This document shows, piece after piece, positions 22,708 through 34,273 of a stretch of 64,000 nt of DNA. The DNA is taken from assembly GCF_002575655.3 (NCBI RefSeq), contig NC_053037.3:140317207-140381206 (forward strand), written 5' to 3'. Origin of the DNA: Aegilops tauschii subsp. strangulata. Lineage: Eukaryota > Streptophyta > Magnoliopsida > Poales > Poaceae. The first letter of the stretch is position 1; each line of letters starts with the position of its first letter. The notes under the pieces are model-generated. The model had not been told where the DNA came from. It did no database searches and worked only from the letters and a program-made list of their open reading frames with translations. Made by a program: the position numbers and the translations under genes.

Positions 22708-23016
22708 TTACCGGAGAAACCGATGTTCTGGAGGGTGCATGCTTGGACGAACCCATGGAAAAATTGTTGACTGTGTTGCCGTGGTCGTATGTTGGCAGAG
22801 GGGAAGCAGATCCGAGGCGGCGAAGGACGGCATAGCAGGAACATCTCCGGTGCGGTGGAGGGTGGCGAAGTTGGAGCGGCAGCGGTGAGGCGCAGGACGG
22901 CGTGGTTGAACTGGCTCGGGTACAGACGGCTCGGCCTCGGCTTCAACTACTAGCCGTGGAGGGCGTTGCGGTTGAGGTTGCGGTGGACGACGACGTCGAG
23001 GTATCGGCTCCGGCAT
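22708..23016 (-). CDS. Possible first exon of an unknown gene or gene fragment
   Basis: An ATG at 23016 opens 102 codons that begin MPEPIPRRRRPPQP and are rich in Pro, Arg and Glu. The frame ends at a TAA that overlaps a possible splice donor (CTCCG|GTAAAA). The upstream DNA is GC- and pyrimidine-rich, like a grass 5' UTR. I do not recognise the protein; low complexity makes chance ORFs likely in such DNA. It could be a gene fragment captured by a transposon. Confidence 0.25.
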   Translation of the reverse strand: MPEPIPRRRRPPQPQPQRPPRLVVEAEAEPSVPEPVQPRRPAPHRCRSNFATLHRTGDVPAMPSFAASDLLPLCQHTTTATQSTIFPWVRPSMHPPEHRFLR

Positions 23017-23470
23017 GATGGAGGAAGGCGGCGGTTGATGGGTGGAATGGGGTGGCGGACGGAGGACGCCGGGGTTTCGCGGCTGCTGGAGAGGTAGTTT
23101 TTGCGCCCACGGAGTACGAATGGGGAATCGGACGGGTGGGCAGGGGAAGAGGGGGGAGAACCATGTTTCGGTCTGGGACGCGCTTGTTTTTGGCTTTTTT
23201 GAACAGAAGATGGGACACGCTTGTTTGAAATTTGGGGAAAGTACAAACTTTGCCCCCCTCTTAAAAATTTTGGACCTACTGCGGGTCGGGGGTAGGATGG
23301 TAATCCCAGGTCCCAAATAGTGGGCGGGAGCGATTTCGGCCGCGCGCATGTGTGCTTAGGCGGCCATTGTGTATGAATGTTTTTCGAGGCGGTTGCGTGG
23401 CGTCTAGATGAAGCTACAAACCTACCCCGGTTTAGACCTTTGGACGTCGGGCCGGTAGGTTTCACTGGTC

Positions 23471-25738
23471 GGAGTTATTAGAAAAGTAATTTCCTTGTAC
23501 TACCAAACATTGGTCTCACGCGGTTTCGGGCAAGTAGAGGCTCTTTTGGCGCTTCGTTCGAAATTTTGAAACACAAGCATTCACGTTTAGAGTACTCTTG
23601 AACTTTCAGGGTTGACCTAAATAGACAACGTTAAATTTGACCTTGTATGTTTGAAAACCTCATTAAACTATCCGCTTCTTTTTGAAATTTTGACACTTGA
23701 AAATCCTATAACTACGATTATTTTGGAATGGAGGAGCTAAATTAGAATCTATTTTGTACATGACTACATATGCTATTATGTACAAAATCAGAGCAAAGAT
23801 TGGTGCCCCCATAATTTAGGTATGATTTACAAATGCCATGATATCAAATTCAAATAATTGAATGGACTTGATGTTGAATTTGATTTTTTAAAACCACCTT
23901 AAGTTGAATTCAAATGTATGCTAGTTCATAGGTAGCTATTATAATGTTCATTGTGTAACTTTCGTATGTATAATGTGCTTTACACACACAACATGAACTA
24001 TACTCACGTTTATATTCGATTGCTAAAGCGATGCATTGTCTGGACTTCAAAATACTAACTATGTGGATCAATTGTGTCGAATAATAACATAGACATGCTC
24101 AAATTCGATAGAATCTAGATGTCTGATGGATCAATGACCGTTCCTTACGCGAATGGCAAATATCATGATCCCATCCTAATATTTGGATACAATTTATATC
24201 TTTAATCAATGTGGACAGTAGTCTTGTACGTGTAGTTTCAGTCTCCATCGGTGGTCTCTCACACATGCTCACACACTCTCTGCCGAGGTGTCTTTCTCGC
24301 ACACATGCTCTCGATATAACCCTCCCTCCCTCTCGTAACCATTTACGACTGTTTTCACTAACCTTTATCACAAGCACTCTTCCTCTCGCAAGCATACACA
24401 TGCACAATCCCCATCGACCCTTTCTATATACATAGACCTGCCTACGTGTCTCCTATACGCACATTATCTTTAGGCCTGTCTCCCACGCATTGTCTCACAC
24501 CTCTCTTCCTAATCGACGAGTATGATTCTAGCAGAGCATTCTGTAGGATGCCCCTTAAAGTTAGGTTGGATGAATAGTAATATCAGAGATAAGGGGGTTA
24601 CCTTAGTCCGAGAACCTAGGGTTACAAATCCTAGCCGGCTTTGTCAATGGACATAGAGTCCTTCACAATTATGCTATCTTTGTCTTGTACGACTAGTCAT
24701 CCATGGGTCTCCCTAAATGCGTCATGGGCCGACCAATGTGACGCAGGATGGAACAGAACGAAGGGCATCACCTCGACCCACCGGACCTCACGCGGTGACA
24801 CACCCTCTGCCCCCATGTCTCGTTATCTTCTCACACCCACACATACCAACACAGACACCACACACAAAAAATATATTCTCCTGGTGCCTCTATCCACTCC
24901 CCCCTTGCATATACACACTCAAGGGAATCTCTCGCCGTGACTTCATATTCGTCTCTCTCTCTAGACCACTCTCATTTCTCGTGCTATCTCTCCCACGCCC
25001 CCCCTGTCGGCCCCTCTATCCATGCCTCTCTCGAATACGTAATACGCACACATACCTCTCTAGGCCCTGCCAAATGCATCAACTACACATTCACACATGT
25101 TACATCACATACCTCATTGATCTAAAAAGCCCTCTCTTCACGTTTATTTCGCATACAACATTCCTTTTGAATAAAGTGTGGCCAAAAAATATTTTAGAAT
25201 TTCTACATATATACAACATTACAAAGTTATATGGAGGAGTATGAATGCTTGCATTGCATGGTGCCCACAATGATATTTATTCCGCACTGTGAATTTGTAT
25301 ATTTTTATACTATATATAAAGTTAGCCATAGTAAAGAGAAACGAAAAGCATCTCTCTCTCATTCGCATACCCCCCCCCTCTACGCCCCTTTCACGTACGC
25401 ACACAAACTATCTCCAGGTCCTCTAAAAGTAAGCCCCCAGCACATTCACACATGTTTCATCTTTCTCTCGCGATATATACAGTGACGATCATTGTATTTG
25501 AAGAGAAAGCACGATACGTACATTGGACTTCAGAATCCACTCATTACGGTCACCATTTACTTTTTGTGGTTATTATACAGTCACGGGCTCACCGTACAAC
25601 TCTGTATTTGCTCAAGACACGACTAGTTGACCAGTTAAACGCTCCACGTGGCACCTCTAGTGTTGCATCACATTATCTCACTACCATCGGGCCCACCTGT
25701 CGGCTTGTATCTACTCTACATCTACACTCTTATAAAAT
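23471..25738. other. Unassigned AT-rich then C/A/T-rich intergenic DNA
   Basis: No convincing gene is seen. From about 24230 to 25500 the plus strand is rich in CTCTC, CACAC and ACACA tracts. Diverged copies of a unit containing CTCTAGGCCCT...CATTCACACATGTTACATC occur near 25060, 25410 and 26885, suggesting an old dispersed repeat. The segment 24540-24830 looks like a remnant of another element but its type is unclear. Confidence 0.35.
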
Positions 25739-26226
25739 ACTAGCAAGATGCCCATGCGTTGCACGGAACATCAAGATGCATTTGTATGAGTAGTTTATCT
25801 TGTGGGAGAAAAGGATGAACAAGGGAAGGCCTTATTTGCAAGTGTGGAGAGGGGTGTGGGTATCTTCTTGCAAAATTGCCATAGTTTCCTTCCTATCCGT
25901 CAGATATAGATCGGACGGCCTATATTGCAGGATGGCAGGCACACGATCATCACCGACTATGCTTTTTATAAGAGTAGGGATAAAATACACTCTTATAAAA
26001 AACATAGTTTGTGATGATGGTGTGCCTGCCATCCTGCAATATAGGCCGTCCGATTTATATCTGGCGGATAGGAAAGAAACTATGACAATTTTGCCTAAGA
26101 TGTACCCACACACCTCTCCACATTTGCAAATAAGGCCTTCCCTCGTTCATCCTTTTCTCTGACAAGATAGACTAGTCATACAAATGCATCTTGATGTTAC
26201 GTAAAACGCACGGGCATCTTGCTAGT
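25739..26226. mobile_element. 488-bp palindrome with Helitron-3'-like ends on both sides
   Basis: Two arms of about 240 bp are inverted copies of each other with roughly 90% identity by eye. They meet near 25985 with almost no spacer. The left end starts ACTAGCAAGATGCCC and the right end finishes GGGCATCTTGCTAGT, so both ends match the grass Helitron 3' terminus (hairpin, then CTAGT). No ORF of note is present beyond mirror-image frames. It may be a head-to-head fusion of two Helitron 3' fragments. Transcription would give a long hairpin RNA. Confidence 0.7.
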
Positions 26227-26359
26227 AAGAATGAAAACAAACGACAAAAAAATATTGGACGGTTGTTCGAAGTCATGACAGCGGGCACAGCGGACAAGGT
26301 GGCCTTGTATTGGTATGCTGAGCCGTCTGTTCTAACACACAGGAGCTGGTGTGGTGATT

Positions 26360-26600
26360 ATACACACACGCACGCATGCACACAAACTGTATGCACGCAA
26401 CACTCACACAAACACATGCACCCACGCACGCACGCAACACTCACACGTACACACGCAGCCACGCACGCACGCAACACTCACACGCACAGACGCACGCATG
26501 CATGCACACACCAGTACACCACACGACCAACACACACTCTCACGCTCAAGTGCTCAACCTACACGTGCATGTGCACACATCAGGCCCTGACAGACACATA
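26360..26600 (+). repeat. CA/CACG-rich microsatellite tract
   Basis: An irregular array of ACACA, CACGCACGCA and ACACTCACAC units, with one partial higher-order repeat (CACGCACGCAACACTCACAC at about 26421 and 26462). Confidence 0.8.
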
Positions 26601-27329
26601 CACAACCAGGTGATTCTCGCGCACGGGGTGGAGTCTTGTTGCGCCTGCGTAAATTTGTGTTTATCTGACCTTTTCCCTATGCGAACTGACAGGTGGGACC
26701 CACAAGGAATGTGGTCAATTTAACTAGTCAACATGGTGCCACGCAGACTATTTGGCCGGTCAACAGAGTGCAATCCGATGCTGAACCGTGAGCAAGTGAC
26801 CGTATAATCACCGCAAAACGTATATAGTGACCGTAATCAGCTTATTCTGAAGTTCGGTGAACATATTACGCTTTTCTCTCTGTAGGCCCTCCAAAACTAC
26901 ATCTCTACACGTTCTCGCATGTTACATCTAACAACTATGCAATACAGCACTACTACTCCACTCTAACACAATAAATCTTATGTGTTTTTAGTTTTACTAG
27001 ATATCATATTGTTACTTAATTATTCAGTTTGCATACATTAAAATTGCCTTTGAAATGTATGGCTAGTATCATATACCGCGGGGAAAATCTCGCCCTTTCC
27101 TGTTTAATCGGGTTTGTATCCATGGATCGTGCGAAACAGCAAAACTATAGTACTATATACAGTACAAGTGACAGTTCACTGGGCCGTCGTGTCGTGTACT
27201 CCTCCATCGTAAGAGTGGAGCGCTCACTTTCATAAATCTTCTAGTCCCTTTCGCCGACATGTGGGGCATCAAGCTACCGGGTCCACGTGCCATACCGGAA
27301 TACAGTGCAGAGCAGCCGGGGTGAAGCAC
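26601..27329. other. Intergenic DNA, nothing recognised
   Basis: Mixed-composition DNA with no supported ORF. Its right side (about 27170-27330) is the target of the solo LTR and continues at 28926. Confidence 0.4.
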
Positions 27330-27334
27330 CCAGT

Positions 27335-28920
27335 TGCTACCTCTTGAGCACTGCGTTGGTTTTCCCTTGAAGAGGAAAGGGTGATGCAGCAAAGTAGCGT
27401 AAGTATTTCCCTCAGTTTTTGAGAACCAAGGTATCAATCCAGTAGGAGGCTACACACGAGTCCCTCGCACCTACACAAACAAATAAATCCTCGCAACCAA
27501 CGCGATAAGGGGTTGTCAATCCCTTCACGGTCACTTACGAGAGTGAGATCTGATAGATATGATAAGATAATATTTTTGGTAATTTTGTGATAAAGATGCA
27601 AAGTAAAATAAAAACAAAATAAAAGACAACAGAAATAGCTAAGTGTTGGAAGATTAATATGATGGAAGATAGACCCGGGGGCCATAGGTTTCACTAGTGA
27701 CTTCTCTCAAGAGCATAAGTATTTTATGGTGGGTGCACAAATTACTGTTGAGCAATTGACAGAATTGAGCATAGCTATGAGAATATCTAGGTATGATCAT
27801 GTATATAGGCATCACGTCCGAGACAAGTAGACCAACTCCTGCCTGTATCTACTACTATTACTCCACACATCGACCGCTATCCAGCATGCATCTAGAGTAT
27901 TAAGTTCATAAGAACAGAGTAACGCTTTAAGCAAGATGACATGATGTAGAGAGATAAATTCATGCAATATGATATAAACCCCATCTTGTTATCCTCGATG
28001 GCAACAATACAATACGTGCCTTGCTGCCCCTACTGTCACTGGGAAAGGACACCGCAAGATTGAACCCAAAGCTAAGCACTTCTCCCATTGCAAGAAAGAT
28101 CAATCTAGTAGGCCATACCAAACTGATAATTCGAAGGGACTTGCAAAGATAACCAATCATACATAAAAGAATTCAGAAGATTCAAATATTGTTCATAGAT
28201 AAACTTGATCATAAACCCACAATTCATCGGTCTCAACAAACACACCACAAAAGAAGATTACATCGAATAGATCTCCATGAGAGAGGGGGAGAACATTGTA
28301 TTGAGATCCAAAAAGAGAGAAGAAGCCATCTAGCTAATAACTATGGACCCGAAGGTCTGAGGTAAACTACTCACACTTCATCGGAGAGGCTATGGTGTTG
28401 ATGTAGAAGCCCTCCGTGATCGATGCCCCCTCCGGCGGAGCTCCAGAACAGGCCCCAAGATGGGATCTCACGGGTACAGAAGGTTGCGGTGGTGGAATTA
28501 GGTTTTTGGCTCCGTATCTGATCGTTTGGGGGTACGTAGGTATATATAGGAGGAAGGAGTACATTGGTGGAGCAACGTGGGGCCCACGAGGGTGGAGGGC
28601 GTGCCCAGGGCGGGTAGGCGCGCCCCCCTACCTCGTGGATTCCTGGTAGCTTTCTTGACGTAGGGTCCAAGTCCTCTGGATCATATTCGTTCCGAAAATC
28701 ACGTTCCCGAGGGTTTCATTCCGTTTGGACTCCGTTTGATATTCTTTTTCTGCGAAACTCTGAAATAGGAAAAAAAATAGCAATTCTGGGCTGGGCCTCC
28801 GGTTAATAGGTTATTCCCAAAAATAATATAAAAGTGTATAATAAAGCCCAATAATGTCCAAAACAGAAGATAATATAGCATGGAGCAATCAAAAATTATA
28901 GATACGTTGGAGACGTATCA
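27335..28920 (-). mobile_element. Solo gypsy LTR with intact 5-bp TSD
   Basis: On the minus strand it begins TGATACGTCTCCAACGTATC and ends ...GAGGTAGCA. CCAGT flanks it on both sides (27330-27334 and 28921-28925). It is 1586 bp, a normal full LTR length for this class. A TATA stretch (28540-28548) sits at the expected promoter position. No internal element sequence remains, so unequal recombination between two LTRs most likely removed it. Confidence 0.85.
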
Positions 28921-28925
28921 CCAGT

Positions 28926-30862
28926 CATGGCGCCGGCGTAGTAATGAGCAATGAGGCGTCAAATCACAAAGCTGCACCTTTCCCGCAGTTAAGTTGGAGG
29001 GACGAAGTAATAATGCTAAAAAAAGAAGTTGGAGGGACGAAGCAACCATCATTTCACTCGTTGCTGAATCCGCTTCTCCCTCATCTTCTTCAAGTTAACC
29101 ACGTGTTGCTGTTGCCGTTGTTCTGCCTCATGTGGGAAGCGGATCGGCTTGGTAAAGCACTGACACGTGGGACCGCATGTTAGCAAACCGCGAGGACAAC
29201 GTCCTCTAAAAATAAGAAACCTCCCCCGCCATCCGCGCGGCAAAATCACCTCCTTTTTACTAATCTTGATTCTATAATTTTTTAGATCAATATAATTGAG
29301 ATTTGTATAGGTAGCACACAGGAGCAAAACCAAGTGGTACAGTTAAGGGCATCCACAATGTGTAGCCAAATGTGAAAATTGCTTTTGGCATCATGGGAAC
29401 CATTGTGGACGGTGTTGCCAAAGCCAAAAGGATGGAACCGAAGCTCCCTGATTGATTTATTGAAGGTATAGACAAATGCAACGTCTCTCCTCTTTCTCCC
29501 GTGCTTGGACACATGTACAGTATAGAGGACTGAGTCTACTCCCCTGTCCCTTCTATCACAAATCACAAAGCAGTGAGGCATCAAATCACAAAGCACGGAC
29601 GAAGCAACCATCATTTCACTCTTCCCTGACTCCGCTTCTCCATCGTCTTCTTCGAGAAACCATCTCACCGCACTAAGCTGGACGGACGACGCTATTGTGT
29701 ACGAGTAGTACTAGTACATTTACGCGTCCTTTGGTTCAATGGACTTCCTGGATGCAAATAAGGCGGTTGTCTCGGCTTGCAGGCGGCACTTGCGAACGAC
29801 TTACCGTGGTCTCCCTCAATGGTCTTCTCCGTCGAACGCACTTCGCCAAACCACAACGTTCGAGATATCGTCGACGTCACCGCAATGGGGAAGGAAGTCA
29901 AATATAGTTACTACCTCCATTTTTTTGTACACAAGGCCAGTATATCAAAATTACAATTTGCAAAAGGTCACTAACACTAATCGAGGCAAAATTGATGGGG
30001 TTTGCCTCGTACTAGCAACCAAGGACATTAATATTCCCTGCATGCATGCGGAAGTGAGAAGGTTGGTTTGCATGGCGCTGCATTAATCAAGCGATGAGGA
30101 GTGAGATGGTTAGCTCTTTGGGCTTTGGAGAAAAAAATACGCATTAATTGACACGTGAAACGAGGATTTGTATCGATTAATCCCACGAAGGAAAACCCCG
30201 CCTTTCTTTTTTAACACTAGTACTCCTAGTACGTAGTACTACGTGCTTATCCTGTTTGGGTCTAGGCCTTGCATTGCCATACTTCACCACACATTTTTGC
30301 CAAGCTTGCCTAAAGGTTTCAAAATGAAAAGGAGGTACACTTGCGCACGGCTGTCACGGTCGCACCGCACCCTCACACGGTCGCTCCTGCACACCGCGGT
30401 CGCACCGCACCCTCACATGCACAGTCGCTCCTGCGCGCTGCAAACCCAACCAAGGGAACGCACCCTCACTGACACATGATGTCGCATGTGAACAAACCAA
30501 ACTCAGCCATCCTACCGCTGACACATAATTTTCATTCATAGAGTATGTTTATCCAACCGCATGTTGGGGAGTATCCGTACGGCCCATGCGGTGGTCTGTT
30601 GGGGAAGAAGAAGAGGTGAGGAAGAAGGGTTAGGAGACGTAGGATATTCATCCAACCGCCTGAAATGGTAGACTGACCCAAGTCAGGCGACTTGCATAAC
30701 AATATATGTTTTTACACAACAAAAGATCCATAAAAATAACAACATAAAGAAAAACTACCACTGCTCACGGAACGAGACGGCCTCGTCGTCTTTGGCTGCC
30801 GGCGCGAACTAGCCGTACCTGCCGACATGTGTCTCTGCACCGTGGTTGTCCTCGGCCTCTAG
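28926..30862. other. Low-repeat intergenic DNA with a local duplication
   Basis: No element ends were found. Two diverged copies of a segment with AAGCAACCATCATTTCACTC and CCGCTTCTCC lie at about 29038-29095 and 29600-29660, with TCAAATCACAAAGC before each. A small inverted repeat (GCATCCACAATG with CATTGTGGAC) at 29348-29412 may be a MITE remnant. Short open frames (for example 29739-30086) have no recognisable product. Confidence 0.4.
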
Positions 30863-31588
30863 CTACTCGTTCACGCAGAGCGTGCGGGCGCTCTGCACGG
30901 ACGAGAGCACCGCCCGGTTCAAGTCGAGGACGTCCGGTTCCGCCTGCAGGAGGGCCTTGATGGCAGCGGCATCCGTGCGCTCCGCGTCGAGTCGAGCCTC
31001 CGCCGCCCGGTTCAAGTCCAGGACGTCCGGTTCCGCCTGCAGGAGGGCCTCGATGAGAGCGGCATCCGCGCGCTCCGCGTCGAGTTGAGCCTCTGCCACC
31101 TGGTTCAAGTCCAGGACGTCCGGTTCCGCCTGCAGGAGGGCCTCGATGGCAGCGGCATCCGCGCGCTCCGCCTCAAGTTGAGCCTCCGCCGCCCGGTTCA
31201 CATCCACGACATCCGGTTCCGCCTGCAGGAGAGCCTCGATGGCAGCGGCATGCGCGCGCTCCGCGTCGAGTTGAGCCTCTGCCTCCCGGTCCTCCTTTAG
31301 TATCGCCAGGTTGAACCGCTGGTCCGCCTGCACCATGGGGGACTCGGACGCCGGCACGAAGTCGACGTCCATCGTCTCATACCCATCGGGGGCCTTCTGC
31401 GCCGCGACCTCCGCCATGAACATTGGATCAGCTTCCTCCTCCTCGTAGCTTGGCTCCAGAGAACTCGGGGATTGGCCCGCCGCAAAACGAGCTTGGGAAC
31501 GGAGGTCTCTGGCGCCGACCGCCGCCACGATTTCTGCGCAGCGCTCCGGCGTCAGCATCTTATAGTATGTGATCTTGCGGCGCACCAT
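30863..31588 (-). CDS. Unknown protein of 241 residues with four 31-residue repeats
   Basis: ATG at 31588 lies in a favourable context (GCCATGG) and the frame runs to TAG at 30863. Residues 1-102 start MVRRKITYYKMLTPERCAEI and include an acidic EEEEAD stretch. Residues 103-226 are four adjacent 31-residue repeats of the form AEAQLDAERADAAAIEALLQ followed by AEPDVLDLNRA; the DNA copies are 93 bp each (31282-30911). Residues 227-241 form a short tail. The repeats predict Ala/Glu/Leu-rich amphipathic helices, joined at a Pro-Asp. No transmembrane segment, signal peptide or known catalytic motif is visible. It is the only long uninterrupted frame in the window not tied to a transposon and its GC content is higher than that of its neighbours. 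It could be a real single-exon grass gene, a captured fragment or a 3'-truncated copy. I do not recognise the family. Confidence 0.55.
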   Translation of the reverse strand: MVRRKITYYKMLTPERCAEIVAAVGARDLRSQARFAAGQSPSSLEPSYEEEEADPMFMAEVAAQKAPDGYETMDVDFVPASESPMVQADQRFNLAILKEDREAEAQLDAERAHAAAIEALLQAEPDVVDVNRAAEAQLEAERADAAAIEALLQAEPDVLDLNQVAEAQLDAERADAALIEALLQAEPDVLDLNRAAEARLDAERTDAAAIKALLQAEPDVLDLNRAVLSSVQSARTLCVNE

Positions 31589-33776
31589 GGCTTTCCGGCG
31601 AACTAGGGGACGCTTGATGTGGGCTAGGGGATCGAAAGGTGGGGGAAGGGGCTAGAGATTAGGTGTGGTTTTAGGGCAGTGGCTGGCGTAGGCCGAGCAG
31701 CGAAGGTTCTGGTGTGAATAGTGGTTCCGGTGACGACCGGTCAATCAGTTTTGACTGTACATCGCTCTTGTCGCCTTCGCGTTGCAGCCCGGCACGCTGG
31801 ACCCTCCACGTCGCTCACCGAATGGAACGCGCTTCGTCTTGCATTTTCGCTCGCTTGTGGGACCGCAGTTGAGAGCAAACCGACGTCCCTCCCCCCCCCC
31901 CCCCCCCCGCGTCATTTTATGTGGAGTAAATAAAAACAGAGGGAGTATACTACGAATGAGGATCCCCTGACGTGGCCGAACCCATTGAGTAACTGACATG
32001 CGGGGCCTAGCAAGCATGGGGTCCGCTCGTAAGTGACCGAAAGGGAGGGTAAGGCAGGGGTACGTATGTGAAAGGAGCTTCCAATGATATAATTTTCACA
32101 TTATACATCTCATGTACTATTAATCTTGTCAATAGTCAAATGCGGTTTGAAAAACGCATTAGAGCATGGTTAATAATATAGCCAGTCGATGGCTATAAGG
32201 AACTGTCATGTCATCTATAGCCATCATCTATTATATTTACTCATACAGTAGTGTGGGCTATAAGGTTGGCTATTTCCCGCAAAAAATTATAAGGTTGGCT
32301 ATTGTATTAGTACTTTTTTCTATCTCCTCTCCATCTCTTTCTTCATATTTATTGTACGTATTTAACTAGGAATGCGTATATAGCTACGCTCTTGCATGAG
32401 AGCTCACTCCCCTTACTTTTTCACATCTCTCTCCTCCACATAGGCCCTATATAAATGGAAGGAGGGAGTACAACTATGAGCAATGCATACTCTAGTACAG
32501 ATGTTGTCAGTACTCCACTAGTGCTATTGGACAGGGAGCTTAAAAAAGTTACTATTGGACTGGCTATACGTGGCGAAATCCTAGTAGGAAAAGCATGTGC
32601 GGGAACAAGCACATTCACGTGGTTGAAAACAAATTGGAAACCATCTCGAGTACAAATCTAGGAGTACGTACGAATCTAACAATATTGATTGGGCGATGTT
32701 GAATGTTGATACTTTTTTTTATCAAAGTAGAGATACTTTGACTACACATAAAACTTATATGTAAACTAGAAAGGATAGGAGGGAGTATATTGTACGTTCA
32801 AAAACGAAACGAACATTGAATACCCTTTATATATGATTTGCGGATGCTATGATCACCGGTTCAAAATTTTGAATCCGCCTTAGGTATCACACATGCCCCC
32901 ACTCGTTCTCTCTCGATTTCATCTCGAGGTCCGGAGATCGATTGAAAGAGGACTAGGGTGGGTACAATATGTTCGTTTCGCTTATGAACATACAATATAC
33001 TCCCTCTGATCCACACAGACCCCCCCCCCCCCCCCCCCCGCGGGTCATTTCTATCATAGAAACAGACCAAAAATTTATCTCCTTGCATGACACGCAATTG
33101 ATCTCCGAACATCAATCGATCTCGTCAACATGTGTCGGGGCATGCATGAACCGAATGGGATGCCAAAACTAAGAAACGAAGCGACACGTAGTGGAGGCAA
33201 AGTGAAACTTCAAACGAACCGTTTGTTTGTATGCATGTCGGACAAATTACAAATAAACATTGGAAATACAAGCATGGTTTAGGCCCACATGCGAATGATA
33301 CTCGGCAGAATGTTCAAATGACGCATGCGGGAGGATGGACTCGACCGGAGGGCGACATGATCGATGGAGAAGAGGGTTGGAGATGAATGAGAAATAAGCA
33401 AACGCCACATGATTATACTTGACCGGCTCAAATAAACAATAAGTTGTCTCGCTTGGCCTACATAGTGAAAGGCCTAATGCGCAACGCGGAGCACTGACGC
33501 TAGAATATGGCCAGGAAAACAGGGAAACCGACATGTGGGGCACACCTGTCGGGACGACGTAGCGCAAACTAGTCCAATGGAGGAGCTGGCCCATGACCTC
33601 CTAGCTCGCCACCGGCAACCGTTCATGTGGGTCGTGGGGGCCAACAACGTGGCGCAGCTCCAGCACCGCCTCTGGACACGGCGACCGCGGTGAGCGACAC
33701 GCTCATCGTCGCTAGACACGGTCGGTTTCAGTGTGCCGAGGGTGGCGTTAGTGCTGTGGCACGACCAACAGCTAGT
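31589..33776. other. Intergenic DNA with MITE remnants and two C tracts
   Basis: Upstream of the repeat-protein ORF. Stowaway-like ends (GGAGGGAGTA or TACTCCCTCTG) occur near 31938-31948, 32459-32470, 32778-32788 and 32998-33008, but full elements could not be paired. A segment from about 32162 (GAGCATGGTTAATAATATAG) to 32443 resembles the left half of a known grass MITE. C runs lie at 31891-31908 (18 C) and 33020-33039 (20 C), each followed by GCG and then GTCATTT. Confidence 0.4.
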
Positions 33777-33778
33777 AT

Positions 33779-34040
33779 GTTTGGTTTGTGCCCAAGGTTG
33801 CCCCATCAAAGCATTGGGCAGCCAAAATTTTGGTTGAGGTTTTGGTTGCCCATGATTTGGCCGACATCGGCAAGAAAAATGAACTAGAGTTGGCTAGAGT
33901 TCATTGGCATGCCAAAAAAATGGCAACCATCCATTTTGGGTCATGACCAAAACCTCAAAAAAATGGCAACCATCCAAACAAAGACCAATCTTTGGGTCAT
34001 GACCAAAATTTTGGTAAGGTGCACTTTGGCCACAATCCAA
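33779..34040. mobile_element. MITE-like element
   Basis: The left end GTTTGGTTTGTGCCCAAGG and the right end, read in reverse, GTTTGGATTGTGGCCAAAG form imperfect terminal inverted repeats about 260 bp apart. The interior is AT-rich with repeated CAAAATTTTGGTT- and ATGGCAACCATCCA-type segments and no ORF. Superfamily (hAT or PIF) not decided. Confidence 0.45.
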
Positions 34041-34239
34041 ACAAACCCCAACACCCGGCTCGTCCAGGATGCACGGGGCGCCGGGACGCGTCCGCGGAGT
34101 GGTGTAGCGCGGCCAACTGCATCCTCAGGACCTGAGACCATGCCGGGTCGTCTTGGTTTTTCAATGACATGTGTCGATCGCATGGTAAAGCAAACGTCAA
34201 GTGTGCGTAGAGTTGTATCGGTGGTCAATAGAACTTGAG

Positions 34240-34273
34240 GGAGTATTTGTTCTGCCTTTAGCTCCTCGTTGGG
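34240..34273 (+). mobile_element. Left remnant of an older gypsy LTR end (element E)
   Basis: The text before element B ends ...TAGCTCCTCGTTGGG and the sequence after B resumes TTGGGTTTGACACTC, giving back a continuous LTR 3' end that closes at ...GGGTTATCA (50392). The start of this LTR is not evident to the left, so only a short piece remains. Confidence 0.5.

Larger units (their letters stand above)
21990..23470. other. Unassigned GC-rich segment
   Basis: No transposon ends were identified here. It contains the hairpin at 22394-22437 and a minus-strand open frame (23016-22708). The part 23340-23560 is AT/GC mixed with no ORF. It may be a captured gene 5' region or the remainder of the CACTA. 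Confidence 0.3.

Noticed and set aside
24641..25244. Overlapping 99- and 175-codon frames
   Set aside because: Low-complexity Ser/Thr/His/Pro-rich peptides from CT- and CA-rich DNA.
25800..26162. 120-codon frame in the palindrome and its 93-codon mirror
   Set aside because: The same inverted repeat read on both strands; the peptides are mirror copies and have no recognisable domain.
26191..26723. Frames rich in His/Thr repeats
   Set aside because: They translate a CA/CACG microsatellite.
28926..34268. Search for a second host gene
   Set aside because: Apart from 30863-31588 only short frames without homology, MITE remnants and simple sequence were seen.
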